A DNA stretch of 8,802 nucleotides from Flavobacteriales bacterium (GTDB lineage Bacteria > Bacteroidota > Bacteroidia > Flavobacteriales > BACL11), in NCBI GenBank assembly GCA_002697505.1, contig NZWA01000007.1:1-8802 (forward strand). Reading direction: 5' to 3'. How positions within the stretch are numbered: position 1 is the first letter of the stretch; each line of letters starts with the position of its first letter. Positions 1 through 5,689 of the stretch are shown in pieces. The translations under genes and the position numbers were made by a program. Under the pieces are notes generated by a model. It ran no database searches and had not been told where the DNA came from. It saw nothing but the letters and a program-made list of their open reading frames with translations.

Positions 1-792
1 TATTTGCATAAGGCATTGAAGACTGCTAATCAGTTATCAATGATGGAAGATGCACTTGTTATTTACAGAATATCAAGGGCACCAGAAAGAAGAATCTTCT
101 ATATTGATGTTGGTAACTTACCAAAAGCAAAGGCAGAACAATACCTTGCAGATACCATGAACAAGTATAGAAATAAACTTGTTTATAATGCAGACACAGG
201 CGAAATCAAAGATGATAGACGCCATATGTCTATGCTAGAAGACTTCTGGTTACCACGAAGAGAAGGTGGTCGAGGAACAGAGATTACAACTCTTCCAGGT
301 GGTCAGAATCTTGCAGAGATAGAAGATATAGAATACTTCAAGAAGAAGTTATATCGTTCTCTCAATGTGCCTAGTTCAAGATTAGAAGCCGATAACGGTT
401 TCAATATGGGTAGGGCATCTGAGATATCAAGAGATGAACTTAAATTTAATAAGTTCACAAAGAGATTGCAAACTAAGTTTGCTAGAATGTTTACTGATAT
501 TCTTAGAACACAAATGGTATTGAAAAACATTGTGTCAGGTGAAGAGTTCGATAGTTTTAAAGATTTTATATATTATGATTTTGCAACAGACAATCACTTC
601 CAAGAATTAAAAGAGGGAGAGATTTTAAGAGAAAGATTAGATATTCTCTCACAGGCAGAATCTTATGTTGGTAAATATTTTTCTGATGCGTATATTCAGA
701 AACATATACTTCGTTTCTCAGAAGATGATATTGAACGAATAAAAGGTGAAATAGATTCTGAGGGACATGAAAGTGAAGAAGAGGAGTTCTAA
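1..792 (+). CDS. 20: Portal vertex protein gp20, C-terminal half (5' truncated)
   Basis: This is the C-terminal part of the T4-family portal protein, the dodecameric ring at the unique head vertex. The ring starts prohead assembly, docks the terminase and is the DNA channel. The reading frame is open from base 1, so the gene begins upstream; about 263 codons are visible, roughly half of the ~520-residue T4 protein. Recognisable gp20 blocks, recalled from T4, are ANQL...EDALVIYRI, RAPERR-FYIDVGNLP, the MSMLEDFWLPRR block, and a late ISRDEL-F-KF segment followed by ELKEGEILRERL and GKYFSD. The protein ends in an acidic tail rich in Glu (ESEEEEF). The stop overlaps the next start by one base (TAATG), and the next gene's ribosome binding site lies inside this 3' end. 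Identity is firm; only the N-terminal half is missing. Confidence 0.95.
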   Translation, partial: YLHKALKTANQLSMMEDALVIYRISRAPERRIFYIDVGNLPKAKAEQYLADTMNKYRNKLVYNADTGEIKDDRRHMSMLEDFWLPRREGGRGTEITTLPGGQNLAEIEDIEYFKKKLYRSLNVPSSRLEADNGFNMGRASEISRDELKFNKFTKRLQTKFARMFTDILRTQMVLKNIVSGEEFDSFKDFIYYDFATDNHFQELKEGEILRERLDILSQAESYVGKYFSDAYIQKHILRFSEDDIERIKGEIDSEGHESEEEEF

Positions 793-977
793 TGTCAGAA
801 ATTAGTAAACAAATAGTAGACCAGATAGAATCTGGAAAGTTAAACGATGCGAAAGATAGTATCTTTCAAGGTATCAAACAAAAGGCTGCTGATGCTGTCG
901 ACATGAAAAGAGTCGAGATGTCAGTAGATTGGGCAAATGGCGAAAACTTGGAAACAGATATCAGCGACACTGAATGA
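792..977 (+). CDS. Small prohead core protein, gp67-like
   Basis: A 61-residue protein in the position of T4 gene 67, directly after the portal gene. In T4, gp67 is a small internal prohead core protein that is cut to peptides by the gp21 protease. The N-terminal pattern (I..QIESGKLNDAKDSIFQGIKQKA, then an MKRVEM block and an acidic C-terminus) resembles the arrangement I recall for gp67: a short helix, a 'D-AK' turn, a second helix and an acidic tail. The start is supported by GAGGAG at 781-786, five bases upstream, and by the TAATG overlap with gene 20. Its last 14 codons and stop are read in another frame as the start of the next gene. The family call rests on position and a weak sequence pattern, so no symbol is given. 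Confidence 0.7.
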   Translation: MSEISKQIVDQIESGKLNDAKDSIFQGIKQKAADAVDMKRVEMSVDWANGENLETDISDTE

Positions 978-1245
978 GGCGAAGTTTAAACTTCCTCGTG
1001 ACCAGAAAGAAGTTAAAAAAGAAACTCAGAAGGTCGCCGGTAAAACACTAGACATTAGGTTTGGTGAAGACAAGAGAGGAAAGATTCATGTCTATATTGA
1101 TGGTGTTTCAATGGGAGACCCATATATGAACATGAAAGCCGCAGACAAAGAGATGAAGAATATAAAGAATGTAATCAGACAAATGGGTGAAGAAAACATC
1201 TCCAAAGAAGAAATATTAGGAGTAATAAATGAAATTAATATCTGA
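937..1245 (+). CDS. Putative prohead core protein in the gp68 position
   Basis: A 102-residue lysine-rich protein between the gp67-like gene and gene 21, the place of gene 68 in T4. gp68 is a minor prohead core protein. Visible features are an N-terminal TWKQISATLNEAKFKLPRDQ segment, a central stretch that looks like beta strands (TLDIRFGEDKRGKIHVYIDG, residues 37-56), then a charged helix. I do not recognise it by sequence as gp68; the name is positional. The ATG at 937 lies inside the gp67-like gene (41-base overlap) and has no good Shine-Dalgarno, so translation is probably coupled to the upstream gene. Its own 3' end overlaps gene 21 by 17 bases and carries that gene's ribosome binding site. 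Confidence 0.75.
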   Translation: MAKTWKQISATLNEAKFKLPRDQKEVKKETQKVAGKTLDIRFGEDKRGKIHVYIDGVSMGDPYMNMKAADKEMKNIKNVIRQMGEENISKEEILGVINEINI

Positions 1246-1882
1246 ATTTAACGATTACGCAGTCGAACCTGTTATCGTGGAAGAAAACGAAAAGGGTGAG
1301 AAAGAATACTTCATCGAAGGTGTATTCATGCAGGCCGATATCAAGAACAGAAACGGCAGAATATATCCTAAACAAGTTATGAAAAACGAAGTCGAAAGAT
1401 ATAAAAAAGACTTCATTGAAAAAGCAAGAGCATTTGGAGAACTAGGACATCCAGATGGCCCAACAATCAATTTAGACAAAGTATCTCACATGATTACTAA
1501 GTTAGAAGAAGATGGTTCTAACTTCATGGGGAGAGCAAAGATTTTAACAACACCAAACGGACAGATAGTGAGAAACTTGATTAACGATGGTGCAAAACTT
1601 GGAGTATCATCTCGTGGTTTAGGTTCATTAGAACAACGAGGTGGCGCACAAGTAGTTAAAGACGATTTTCAGTTGGCAACTGCCGCTGATATCGTTGCAG
1701 ACCCCTCCGCTCCAGAGGCATTCGTAGAAGGCATTATGGAAGGAGTAGAGTGGTATTATGATTCTGGTATTCTGAAAATGAAAGATGCAGAGCAGATGCG
1801 TGACGAAATGCGTAAAGCTAAATCATCTAAATTAGAAGAAACCAAATTAAATTTATGGAAAAAGTTCGTAGAGAACCTATAA
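1229..1882 (+). CDS. 21: Prohead core scaffold and maturation protease gp21
   Basis: A 217-residue prohead protease of the T4 gp21 / herpesvirus-assemblin-like serine protease type. It is part of the prohead core and, once active, degrades the scaffold and trims capsid proteins, typically after Glu in (L/I)-X-E motifs. The expected catalytic parts are visible: His74 in the GELGHPDGP motif, the serine in GVSSRGLGS (Ser127 or Ser128, followed by Arg-Gly), and a candidate acidic residue, Asp158, in DIVADPSAPEAF. The opening ...GVFMQADIKNRNGRIYP is also typical of the family. AGGAG at 1218-1222, six bases before the ATG, supports the start. A charged helical C-terminus (about 183-217) may be autoprocessed. 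It is immediately followed by the gene 22 late promoter. Confidence 0.95.
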   Translation: MKLISEFNDYAVEPVIVEENEKGEKEYFIEGVFMQADIKNRNGRIYPKQVMKNEVERYKKDFIEKARAFGELGHPDGPTINLDKVSHMITKLEEDGSNFMGRAKILTTPNGQIVRNLINDGAKLGVSSRGLGSLEQRGGAQVVKDDFQLATAADIVADPSAPEAFVEGIMEGVEWYYDSGILKMKDAEQMRDEMRKAKSSKLEETKLNLWKKFVENL

Positions 1883-1884
1883 TA

Positions 1885-1892
1885 TATAAATA
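1885..1892 (+). promoter_or_regulatory. T4-type late promoter upstream of gene 22
   Basis: The octamer TATAAATA is a perfect match to the T4 late promoter -10 element, recognised by the phage late sigma factor gp55 with its co-activator. It starts three bases after the gene 21 stop codon. With the usual spacing, transcription would begin near 1898, giving a leader of about 30 bases with the gene 22 ribosome binding site (CAGGAG, 1916-1921). It would provide extra late transcription of scaffold and major capsid, which are needed in high copy, over the upstream portal and protease genes. The motif is seen directly; activity is inferred. Confidence 0.85.
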
Positions 1893-1927
1893 AAAGAGTT
1901 AAGCTAAAACTCAAACAGGAGAAACAA

Positions 1928-3328
1928 ATGGCAGATTTAGAAAAAAACCTAGAACAGGCAATTGAAGAGGCATTACAGCCTGATTCAAAAGCTGAAAAAG
2001 GTGACTCAAAACCTGTTAAGCAAGGTTCATCAGATGCCGCTAAAATTGAAAGTGGTAAAGGTGAAGTCGTCAAACCAGAAGAAAATCCTGTTGACAAAGC
2101 AGTTGCTTCAGTAAAAAGCGCAGAGAAAGGAACCAAAGAAGTTAGTGGTGACCCACAACAGAAAGGGGAAGCTGCTCCTGAGAAGCAACCTAAGTTGAAA
2201 AAAGTTTCAGAAGATGATGTTAAAGAAGAACAGAAACCTTCTAAAATGGATGTAATCAAGGCTGCAGTCAACAAAATGAAGGATATGAGTAAAGACGAAT
2301 TACAGGCAATGTATAACAGCATGTCTAAGAAAGATGATGTCGAAGACTCAGAAGAGGTTGACGAATCCTTGACTAAAGCAGAAATCGCAAGAAACATCGT
2401 TGAAATGCTGAAAGGCATGGACGAAGAAAGTGTCCAAGACTTTACAAATTCTTTAAACGAAGAAGATGATAAAGAAGAAGACGAAGACGAAGACGAAAAA
2501 GAAGTCAAAGAAGAAGACGAGAAAGACAAAGACGAAGACGAAGATGACGAAGAAGAAGTCAAAGAGTCTAAAGTTGAGTCAGACTTGATTGAGATGGAAA
2601 TAGAAGACGACCTAGAAGCTATCTCAGAAGCTCTTGAACTATCAGAAGAAAATGCTGATAAGGCAAGAACAATCTTCAAGGCAGCTGTTTCATCTAAAGT
2701 TTCAGAAATCAAAGAACAACTCGATAACGAGTATTCAAACAATTTAAAAACCTCAGTAGAAAAAGTCAAAGGCGACCTCGCAGAAGCCGTTGATAAGTAT
2801 CTATCATATTGTGCAGAAGAGTGGACGAAAGAAAACGAACTTGCAATCGAGAGAGGTTTGAGGTCAGAAATGACAGACAACTTCATCGAAGGATTAAAAA
2901 CATTGTTCGTAGAACATTATGTTGAAGTTCCAGAAGATAAGTATGATGTTATTGATGAACTCGCAAATCGTCTTGATGAGATGGAAGAAAAACTTGACAG
3001 CGAAGTCCATAAGAATATGGAAATTGTTGAAGAGAATGAATCCCTCAAAAGACAAAATGTTGTGAGAGAGGCATGTGTAGACTTGTCTGAATCACAAAAA
3101 GAGAAAATGATTTCATTATCAGAAGGTGTTGATTATAAAGATTCAGAAGATTTCGCTGAGAAAGTTTCTGAACTTAAAGAAGCATACTTCCCAAGTGATG
3201 AAGTCATCGCAGAAGAAACTGTAGTAGAAGAAGGAACTGGTGAATTCTCAACTGAGAGTGAGTCAGTAATTGACCCTACAATGAATCAGTATTCTAATGC
3301 AATTAGTAAACTTAAACCATTAGGTTAA
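1928..3328 (+). CDS. 22: Prohead scaffolding core protein gp22 (enlarged, acidic)
   Basis: The main scaffold protein around which the gp23 shell assembles; it is later digested by gp21. The C-terminal half (about residues 235-400) is recognisable as gp22: helical segments including the VDKYLSYCAEEW block, ENELAIERGLRSEM, LFVEHYVEVPE and a coiled coil (LANRLDEMEEKLDSEV...ENESLKRQN). It carries several (L/I)-X-E motifs, such as ISE 232-234, LSE 238-240 and LAE 284-286, as expected for a gp21 substrate. At 466 residues it is far longer than T4 gp22 (about 270). The extra length is N-terminal: a Lys/Glu/Pro-rich disordered region (20-105), two related ~31-residue helical modules (107-137 and 151-181), and an almost purely Asp/Glu/Lys tract (178-213). 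The protein is very acidic. The start is supported by CAGGAG at 1916-1921. Confidence 0.93.
   Translation: MADLEKNLEQAIEEALQPDSKAEKGDSKPVKQGSSDAAKIESGKGEVVKPEENPVDKAVASVKSAEKGTKEVSGDPQQKGEAAPEKQPKLKKVSEDDVKEEQKPSKMDVIKAAVNKMKDMSKDELQAMYNSMSKKDDVEDSEEVDESLTKAEIARNIVEMLKGMDEESVQDFTNSLNEEDDKEEDEDEDEKEVKEEDEKDKDEDEDDEEEVKESKVESDLIEMEIEDDLEAISEALELSEENADKARTIFKAAVSSKVSEIKEQLDNEYSNNLKTSVEKVKGDLAEAVDKYLSYCAEEWTKENELAIERGLRSEMTDNFIEGLKTLFVEHYVEVPEDKYDVIDELANRLDEMEEKLDSEVHKNMEIVEENESLKRQNVVREACVDLSESQKEKMISLSEGVDYKDSEDFAEKVSELKEAYFPSDEVIAEETVVEEGTGEFSTESESVIDPTMNQYSNAISKLKPLG
2246..2470 (+). repeat. Internal duplicated module in gp22
   Basis: Residues 107-137 and 151-181 of gp22 align without gaps, 44 residues apart. 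Shared positions include Val, Lys, Met, Gln, the Asn-Ser pair (NSM / NSL) and a terminal Asp-Asp followed by acidic residues. Hydrophobic spacing agrees between copies (VIKAAVNKMKDM against IARNIVEMLKGM). This looks like an old in-frame duplication of a small helical unit (DNA 2246-2338 and 2378-2470). The identity is modest, so duplication is an inference from pattern. Confidence 0.6.
2480..2566 (+). repeat. Acidic-codon low-complexity tract with short duplication in gene 22
   Basis: The DNA is nearly all GAA/GAC/GAT/AAA codons. A segment at 2480-2511, encoding an Asp-Glu run that ends in KEVKE, is repeated in similar form at 2531-2566, encoding an Asp-Glu run that ends in EEVKE. It appears to have grown by slippage or local duplication of purine-rich triplets. 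The frame stays open and the tract is part of the predicted disordered acidic arm of the scaffold protein. Confidence 0.75.
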
Positions 3329-3349
3329 TATTTAAAGGAAAATAACGAC

Positions 3350-4654
3350 ATGTTTTTATCAGAAAACTTACAAGAAAAGTGGTCGCCAATTCTAGAACAC
3401 TCTGATTTGCCAAGCATTGAAGACAACTACAAGAAAGCGGTTACAGCAGTTATCCTTGAAAACCAAGAAAAAGCTCTTGCTGAAGACAGAGCTACTCTTG
3501 AAGAGGCTGCACCTTTAAATGCTACTGGCACTGGAATTAGTAATTGGGACCCAATCCTAATCTCACTAGTTCGAAGAGCTATGCCAAATCTCGTTGCTTA
3601 CGACATTTGCGGTGTTCAACCAATGACTGGTCCTACAGGACTTATCTTCGCTATGAAAGCAAGATATAACGACTACGAGTCAGCTAACAGACTTGCACAA
3701 TCAGAAGCTATGGGTATCAACGAACCTAGAACAGGTTACTCTGCTGCCGCTGCTGCTAACACTGCTGGTGTTGACGCTGACCCTGAAGGTGACCCATTTG
3801 CTGGTTCAAGTGCGTATCAAAACGCAACTACAACTGGTATGAGCACAGCTACATCAGAGGCACTAGGTGATGCATCAAGTAATGCATTTGCTGAAATGTC
3901 ATTCACTATTGAGAAATCAACTGTGACTGCTGTATCCAGAGCATTAAAAGCAGAATACACTCTAGAACTTGCACAAGACTTAAAAGCAATCCACGGTCTA
4001 GATGCAGAATCAGAACTCGCTAACATTTTATCAAGTGAAATCCTTGCTGAAATCAACAGAGAAGTAGTAAGAGAAGTAAACAACCAGGCAAAAACTGGTG
4101 CTTCAGGAACTGCATCTGCTGGTACTTTCAACTTGGATGTTGACGCAAATGGTAGATGGTCTGTAGAAAAGTTCAAAGGTTTATTATTCCAAATCGAAAG
4201 AGAATCAAATGTAATCGCAAAAGAAACTCGTAGAGGTAAAGGTAACTTTATTCTATGTTCTTCTGATGTGGCTTCTGCTCTTTCAATGGCTGGTGTATTA
4301 GATTACGCACCTGCTCTTTCAACAAACTTGAATGTTGATGACACAGGCAACACATTTGCTGGTGTTCTTAACGGAAGAGTTAAGGTCTACATTGACCCAT
4401 ATGCTGGTTCAGATTACATGACAGTTGGTTATAGAGGTTCTAACCCTTATGACGCTGGTATGTTCTACTGCCCATATGTTCCATTACAAATGGTGAGAGC
4501 AGTTGGCGAGAATACTTTCCAACCAAAAATCGGATTTAAAACAAGATATGGTATGGTTTCTAACCCATTTGTTGGGTCAACACCTGCTAACGGTCTTGCT
4601 TCCGATGGAACAAACCAATACTACAGAAAATTAGCAGTATCTAACATTCTGTAA
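3350..4654 (+). CDS. 23: Major capsid protein gp23
   Basis: The main head shell subunit (HK97-like fold) of T4-like phages. The match to T4 is clear in the block RRAMPNLVAYDICGVQPM (residues 75-92) and PTG; in LKAEYTLELAQDLKAIHGLDAE and EINREVV; in FKGLLFQIERE and RRGKGNFI; and in the C-terminal FQPKIGFKTRYGM...NPF. At 434 residues it is shorter than the 521-residue T4 protein, as is common in marine relatives. The N-terminal peptide should be removed by gp21; the best site is LEE/A at residues 50-53, leaving Ala53 as the mature end, which aligns with the T4 cleavage position just before the NAT segment. The ribosome binding site AAGGAA (3335-3340) lies nine bases upstream. The gene is followed by a strong intrinsic terminator. 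Confidence 0.98.
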   Translation: MFLSENLQEKWSPILEHSDLPSIEDNYKKAVTAVILENQEKALAEDRATLEEAAPLNATGTGISNWDPILISLVRRAMPNLVAYDICGVQPMTGPTGLIFAMKARYNDYESANRLAQSEAMGINEPRTGYSAAAAANTAGVDADPEGDPFAGSSAYQNATTTGMSTATSEALGDASSNAFAEMSFTIEKSTVTAVSRALKAEYTLELAQDLKAIHGLDAESELANILSSEILAEINREVVREVNNQAKTGASGTASAGTFNLDVDANGRWSVEKFKGLLFQIERESNVIAKETRRGKGNFILCSSDVASALSMAGVLDYAPALSTNLNVDDTGNTFAGVLNGRVKVYIDPYAGSDYMTVGYRGSNPYDAGMFYCPYVPLQMVRAVGENTFQPKIGFKTRYGMVSNPFVGSTPANGLASDGTNQYYRKLAVSNIL

Positions 4655-4672
4655 TCGATTAATTTCGAATTT

Positions 4673-4702
4673 AAAGGGGTCTTTTTTAAGACCCCTTTTT
4701 TT
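4673..4702 (+). terminator. Intrinsic terminator after gene 23
   Basis: An 11-bp perfect stem (left arm 4673-4683, right arm 4688-4698, core GGGGTCTT/AAGACCCC) with a TTTT loop runs straight into seven T residues (4696-4702). This is a textbook rho-independent terminator placed 18 bases after the capsid gene stop. It would end the late gene 22-23 transcript. Confidence 0.93.
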
Positions 4703-4706
4703 ATGC

Positions 4707-4714
4707 ACTAAATA
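4707..4714 (+). promoter_or_regulatory. Possible weak late-promoter-like element (ACTAAATA)
   Basis: ACTAAATA matches six of eight positions of the T4 late element TATAAATA and sits five bases after the terminator T-tract, where a new transcript for the downstream 72-codon gene would need to start. Initiation near 4720 would give a ~125-base leader that includes the GC-rich hairpin. In AT-rich DNA such a match may be chance. Confidence 0.35.
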
Positions 4715-4766
4715 ATATTAGTATCTTGAATCTATATCTTTTAAGATGAATGTGATAAAGATGCGA

Positions 4767-4793
4767 GGGGAGGCAGGCCGGCCTGCCATTCCC
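4767..4793 (+). repeat. GC-rich perfect palindrome / RNA hairpin in the leader of the 72-aa gene
   Basis: Bases 4772-4787 (GGCAGGCCGGCCTGCC) are a 16-bp perfect inverted repeat made almost only of G and C, in otherwise AT-rich DNA. As RNA it forms a 6-bp stem with a CCGG loop. The stem is extended across a single bulged A (4788) by GGGGA/UUCCC (4767-4771 with 4789-4793, one G-U pair). A second CCGG at 4808-4811 can pair with the loop to form a pseudoknot. No T-tract follows, so it is not a normal terminator. A structured leader or a protein-binding site is possible; the function is unknown. Confidence 0.7.
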
Positions 4794-4834
4794 GATATTA
4801 CTAATTGCCGGAAGTCATATACACACAAACACAC

Positions 4835-4840
4835 AGGAGG
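4835..4840 (+). promoter_or_regulatory. Strong Shine-Dalgarno that fixes the start at 4845
   Basis: AGGAGG, complementary to the 16S rRNA 3' end, sits four bases before the ATG at 4845. It is preceded by an unstructured A/C-rich stretch (about 4819-4834), which favours ribosome loading. It decides this start over the in-frame ATG at 4746. Confidence 0.88.
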
Positions 4841-4844
4841 AAAT

Positions 4845-5063
4845 ATGGCAAATCAACCAAAATCTGGGTACGAGATTCGTGCCGACTTACTTAATCTAGC
4901 AGAAAGTCTTATTATCAATAATATTGAGAATGAGAGGCAGACCATATATTCATGGAATGACAATCATGCTGAGTCTAAAAAGGAAATTCCTTTGAGGACT
5001 TATACTGCTCAAGATGTTATTGAAACTGCAAAGCAGTTCAATGATTTTGTAATCGAGAAGTAA
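4845..5063 (+). CDS. Conserved-looking small protein of unknown function (72 aa)
   Basis: A 72-residue soluble protein starting MANQPKSGYEIRADLL. It is largely helical, with an N-terminal amphipathic segment (YEIRADLLNLAESLIINNIENE), a Trp-containing charged middle, and a C-terminal YTAQDVIETAKQFNDFVIEK helix. There is no signal peptide or membrane segment. I have an impression that proteins with the YEIR-LL opening are common among marine T4-like phages, but I cannot name a function. The ATG at 4845 is chosen for its strong ribosome binding site; the frame is open upstream to 4746, but that extension crosses the GC-rich hairpin and reads as non-protein-like. It lies between terminator-like hairpins on both sides and so may be its own transcript. 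Confidence 0.85.
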   Translation: MANQPKSGYEIRADLLNLAESLIINNIENERQTIYSWNDNHAESKKEIPLRTYTAQDVIETAKQFNDFVIEK

Positions 5064-5074
5064 GTATAGATATT

Positions 5075-5094
5075 TGGGGAACTTCGGTTCCCCA
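5075..5094 (+). terminator. UUCG-tetraloop hairpin after the 72-aa gene
   Basis: An 8-bp perfect stem (TGGGGAAC / GTTCCCCA) is closed by C(UUCG)G, an exceptionally stable tetraloop. It begins 12 bases after the stop codon. Only ATTTA follows instead of a long T-run, so it may terminate inefficiently, or act as an mRNA 3'-end stabiliser. T4 itself uses UUCG hairpins in intergenic positions, which supports a deliberate element. Confidence 0.75.
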
Positions 5095-5098
5095 TTTA

Positions 5099-5106
5099 GA
5101 TAAATA
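5099..5106 (+). promoter_or_regulatory. Late promoter motif (GATAAATA) abutting the 5112 start codon
   Basis: GATAAATA matches seven of eight positions of the T4 late element. It lies five bases before the ATG at 5112. With T4 late-promoter geometry (element at about -13 to -6), the predicted first base of the transcript is the A of the ATG. There is no Shine-Dalgarno in the gap. It follows the UUCG hairpin directly, a typical terminator-promoter junction. Confidence 0.6.
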
Positions 5107-5111
5107 GTAGT

Positions 5112-5657
5112 ATGGCAATTAAAACAGATATCAACAGGTCTATACTCAACAGAAATAACTTTAAACTATTGATAGATAAAGTTCCTACTGTAGAGTATTA
5201 TGTCAGAACAGTAAACATACCAGGCATAACATTCGGTGAAACAGTTCAAGCTGCTGGTGTTGGTCTTGATGCATTTTTTCCAGGTGATAAGGCATCATTC
5301 GATACACTCGAAGTATCATTTATTGTAGACGAAGACTTGCAGAACTTCAAAGAGATATATGATTGGATAGATTCAATCGTTCCTTTAAGTGACCCAAAAC
5401 TATATGGAACATATACTGATACTGCCACTACAAGAACTAATGTCATGGCATCTGTAGAAAATGATTTGAACCAATACTCAGACATAACACTAGTTTTAAA
5501 TACAAACAAAAATATACCAAATAGATTCATAAGATTTCATGATGCATTTCCTATATCATTGGGGTCGATTGAATTAGAATCTGGTGCTGACGCTGAACCA
5601 GCAACAGTAAGTGTGTCATTTAGATTTACATATTACGAAATAGAAACCACCTCGTAA
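5112..5657 (+). CDS. Putative tail tube/baseplate structural protein (gp19/gp54-like superfamily)
   Basis: A 181-residue protein. The segments NRNNFKLLIDKVPTVEYYVRTVNIPGI (residues 13-39), a Pro-Gly-Asp turn then FDTLEVSFIVDEDLQNFKEIYDWI (63-86), and the C-terminal beta strands (ITLVLNTNKN, PISLGSIELESG, ATVSVSFRFTYYEI) have the alternating pattern of the tail-tube fold used by contractile-tail tube and tube-initiator proteins. I infer a virion tail role from this pattern. Marine T4-like phages often carry the tail completion gene 3 after gene 23, so gp3 is a positional alternative that I cannot exclude. The ATG has no ribosome binding site but a late-promoter motif five bases upstream, so translation may be leaderless. 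Confidence 0.6.
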   Translation: MAIKTDINRSILNRNNFKLLIDKVPTVEYYVRTVNIPGITFGETVQAAGVGLDAFFPGDKASFDTLEVSFIVDEDLQNFKEIYDWIDSIVPLSDPKLYGTYTDTATTRTNVMASVENDLNQYSDITLVLNTNKNIPNRFIRFHDAFPISLGSIELESGADAEPATVSVSFRFTYYEIETTS

Positions 5658-5677
5658 TATCACGCTTTTTGTGATAT
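5657..5677 (+). repeat. Inverted repeat overlapping the uvsY promoter candidate
   Basis: ATATCAC and GTGATAT (7-bp perfect arms) flank a GCTTTTT spacer. It starts at the last base of the upstream stop codon. The right arm overlaps the TATAAT of the promoter candidate at 5672-5680. There is no T-tract after the right arm, so it is a poor terminator. The T-rich spacer would allow weak termination in the minus direction only by chance. An operator or a transcript-end hairpin is possible. Confidence 0.45.
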
Positions 5678-5680
5678 AAT
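5672..5680 (+). promoter_or_regulatory. Extended -10 promoter candidate (TGATATAAT) for uvsY
   Basis: TG-N-TATAAT is a perfect sigma70-type extended -10 element, which can work without a clear -35 box; none is visible around 5652-5657. Initiation would fall near 5686-5688, two to four bases before the uvsY ATG at 5690. No Shine-Dalgarno precedes that ATG. The motif is real, but it sits in AT-rich intergenic DNA, so function is inferred. Confidence 0.45.
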
Positions 5681-5689
5681 ATATACATT

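Noticed and set aside
1756..2886. 376-codon open frame on the minus strand, very rich in serine
   Set aside because: It is the antisense shadow of gene 22. The purine-rich GAA/GAC/AAA codons become TTC/TC-rich codons on the other strand, which yields serine and phenylalanine and few stops. The composition is not protein-like, and it covers a clear gp22 gene.
3329..3349. Late promoter immediately before gene 23
   Set aside because: TAATATTTAAAG in the 21-base gap does not match TATAAATA well. Gene 23 is better explained by transcription from the promoter at 1885.
4772..4787. The GC-rich palindrome (contains GGCCGGCC) as a cloning or vector artefact
   Set aside because: The flanking bases also pair to extend the hairpin, and a matching CCGG lies downstream. 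No vector-like sequence is seen around it. An artefact cannot be fully excluded without read data.
4746..4844. In-frame 33-codon extension of the 72-aa gene from the ATG at 4746
   Set aside because: The extension runs through the GC-rich hairpin, lacks a ribosome binding site and does not read like protein. The ATG at 4845 has AGGAGG four bases upstream.
5661..5680. MotA-box-like middle promoter (CGCTT) upstream of uvsY
   Set aside because: The box has C in place of the conserved T, and lies only about five bases from the -10 hexamer, against the 11-13 base gap of T4 middle promoters.
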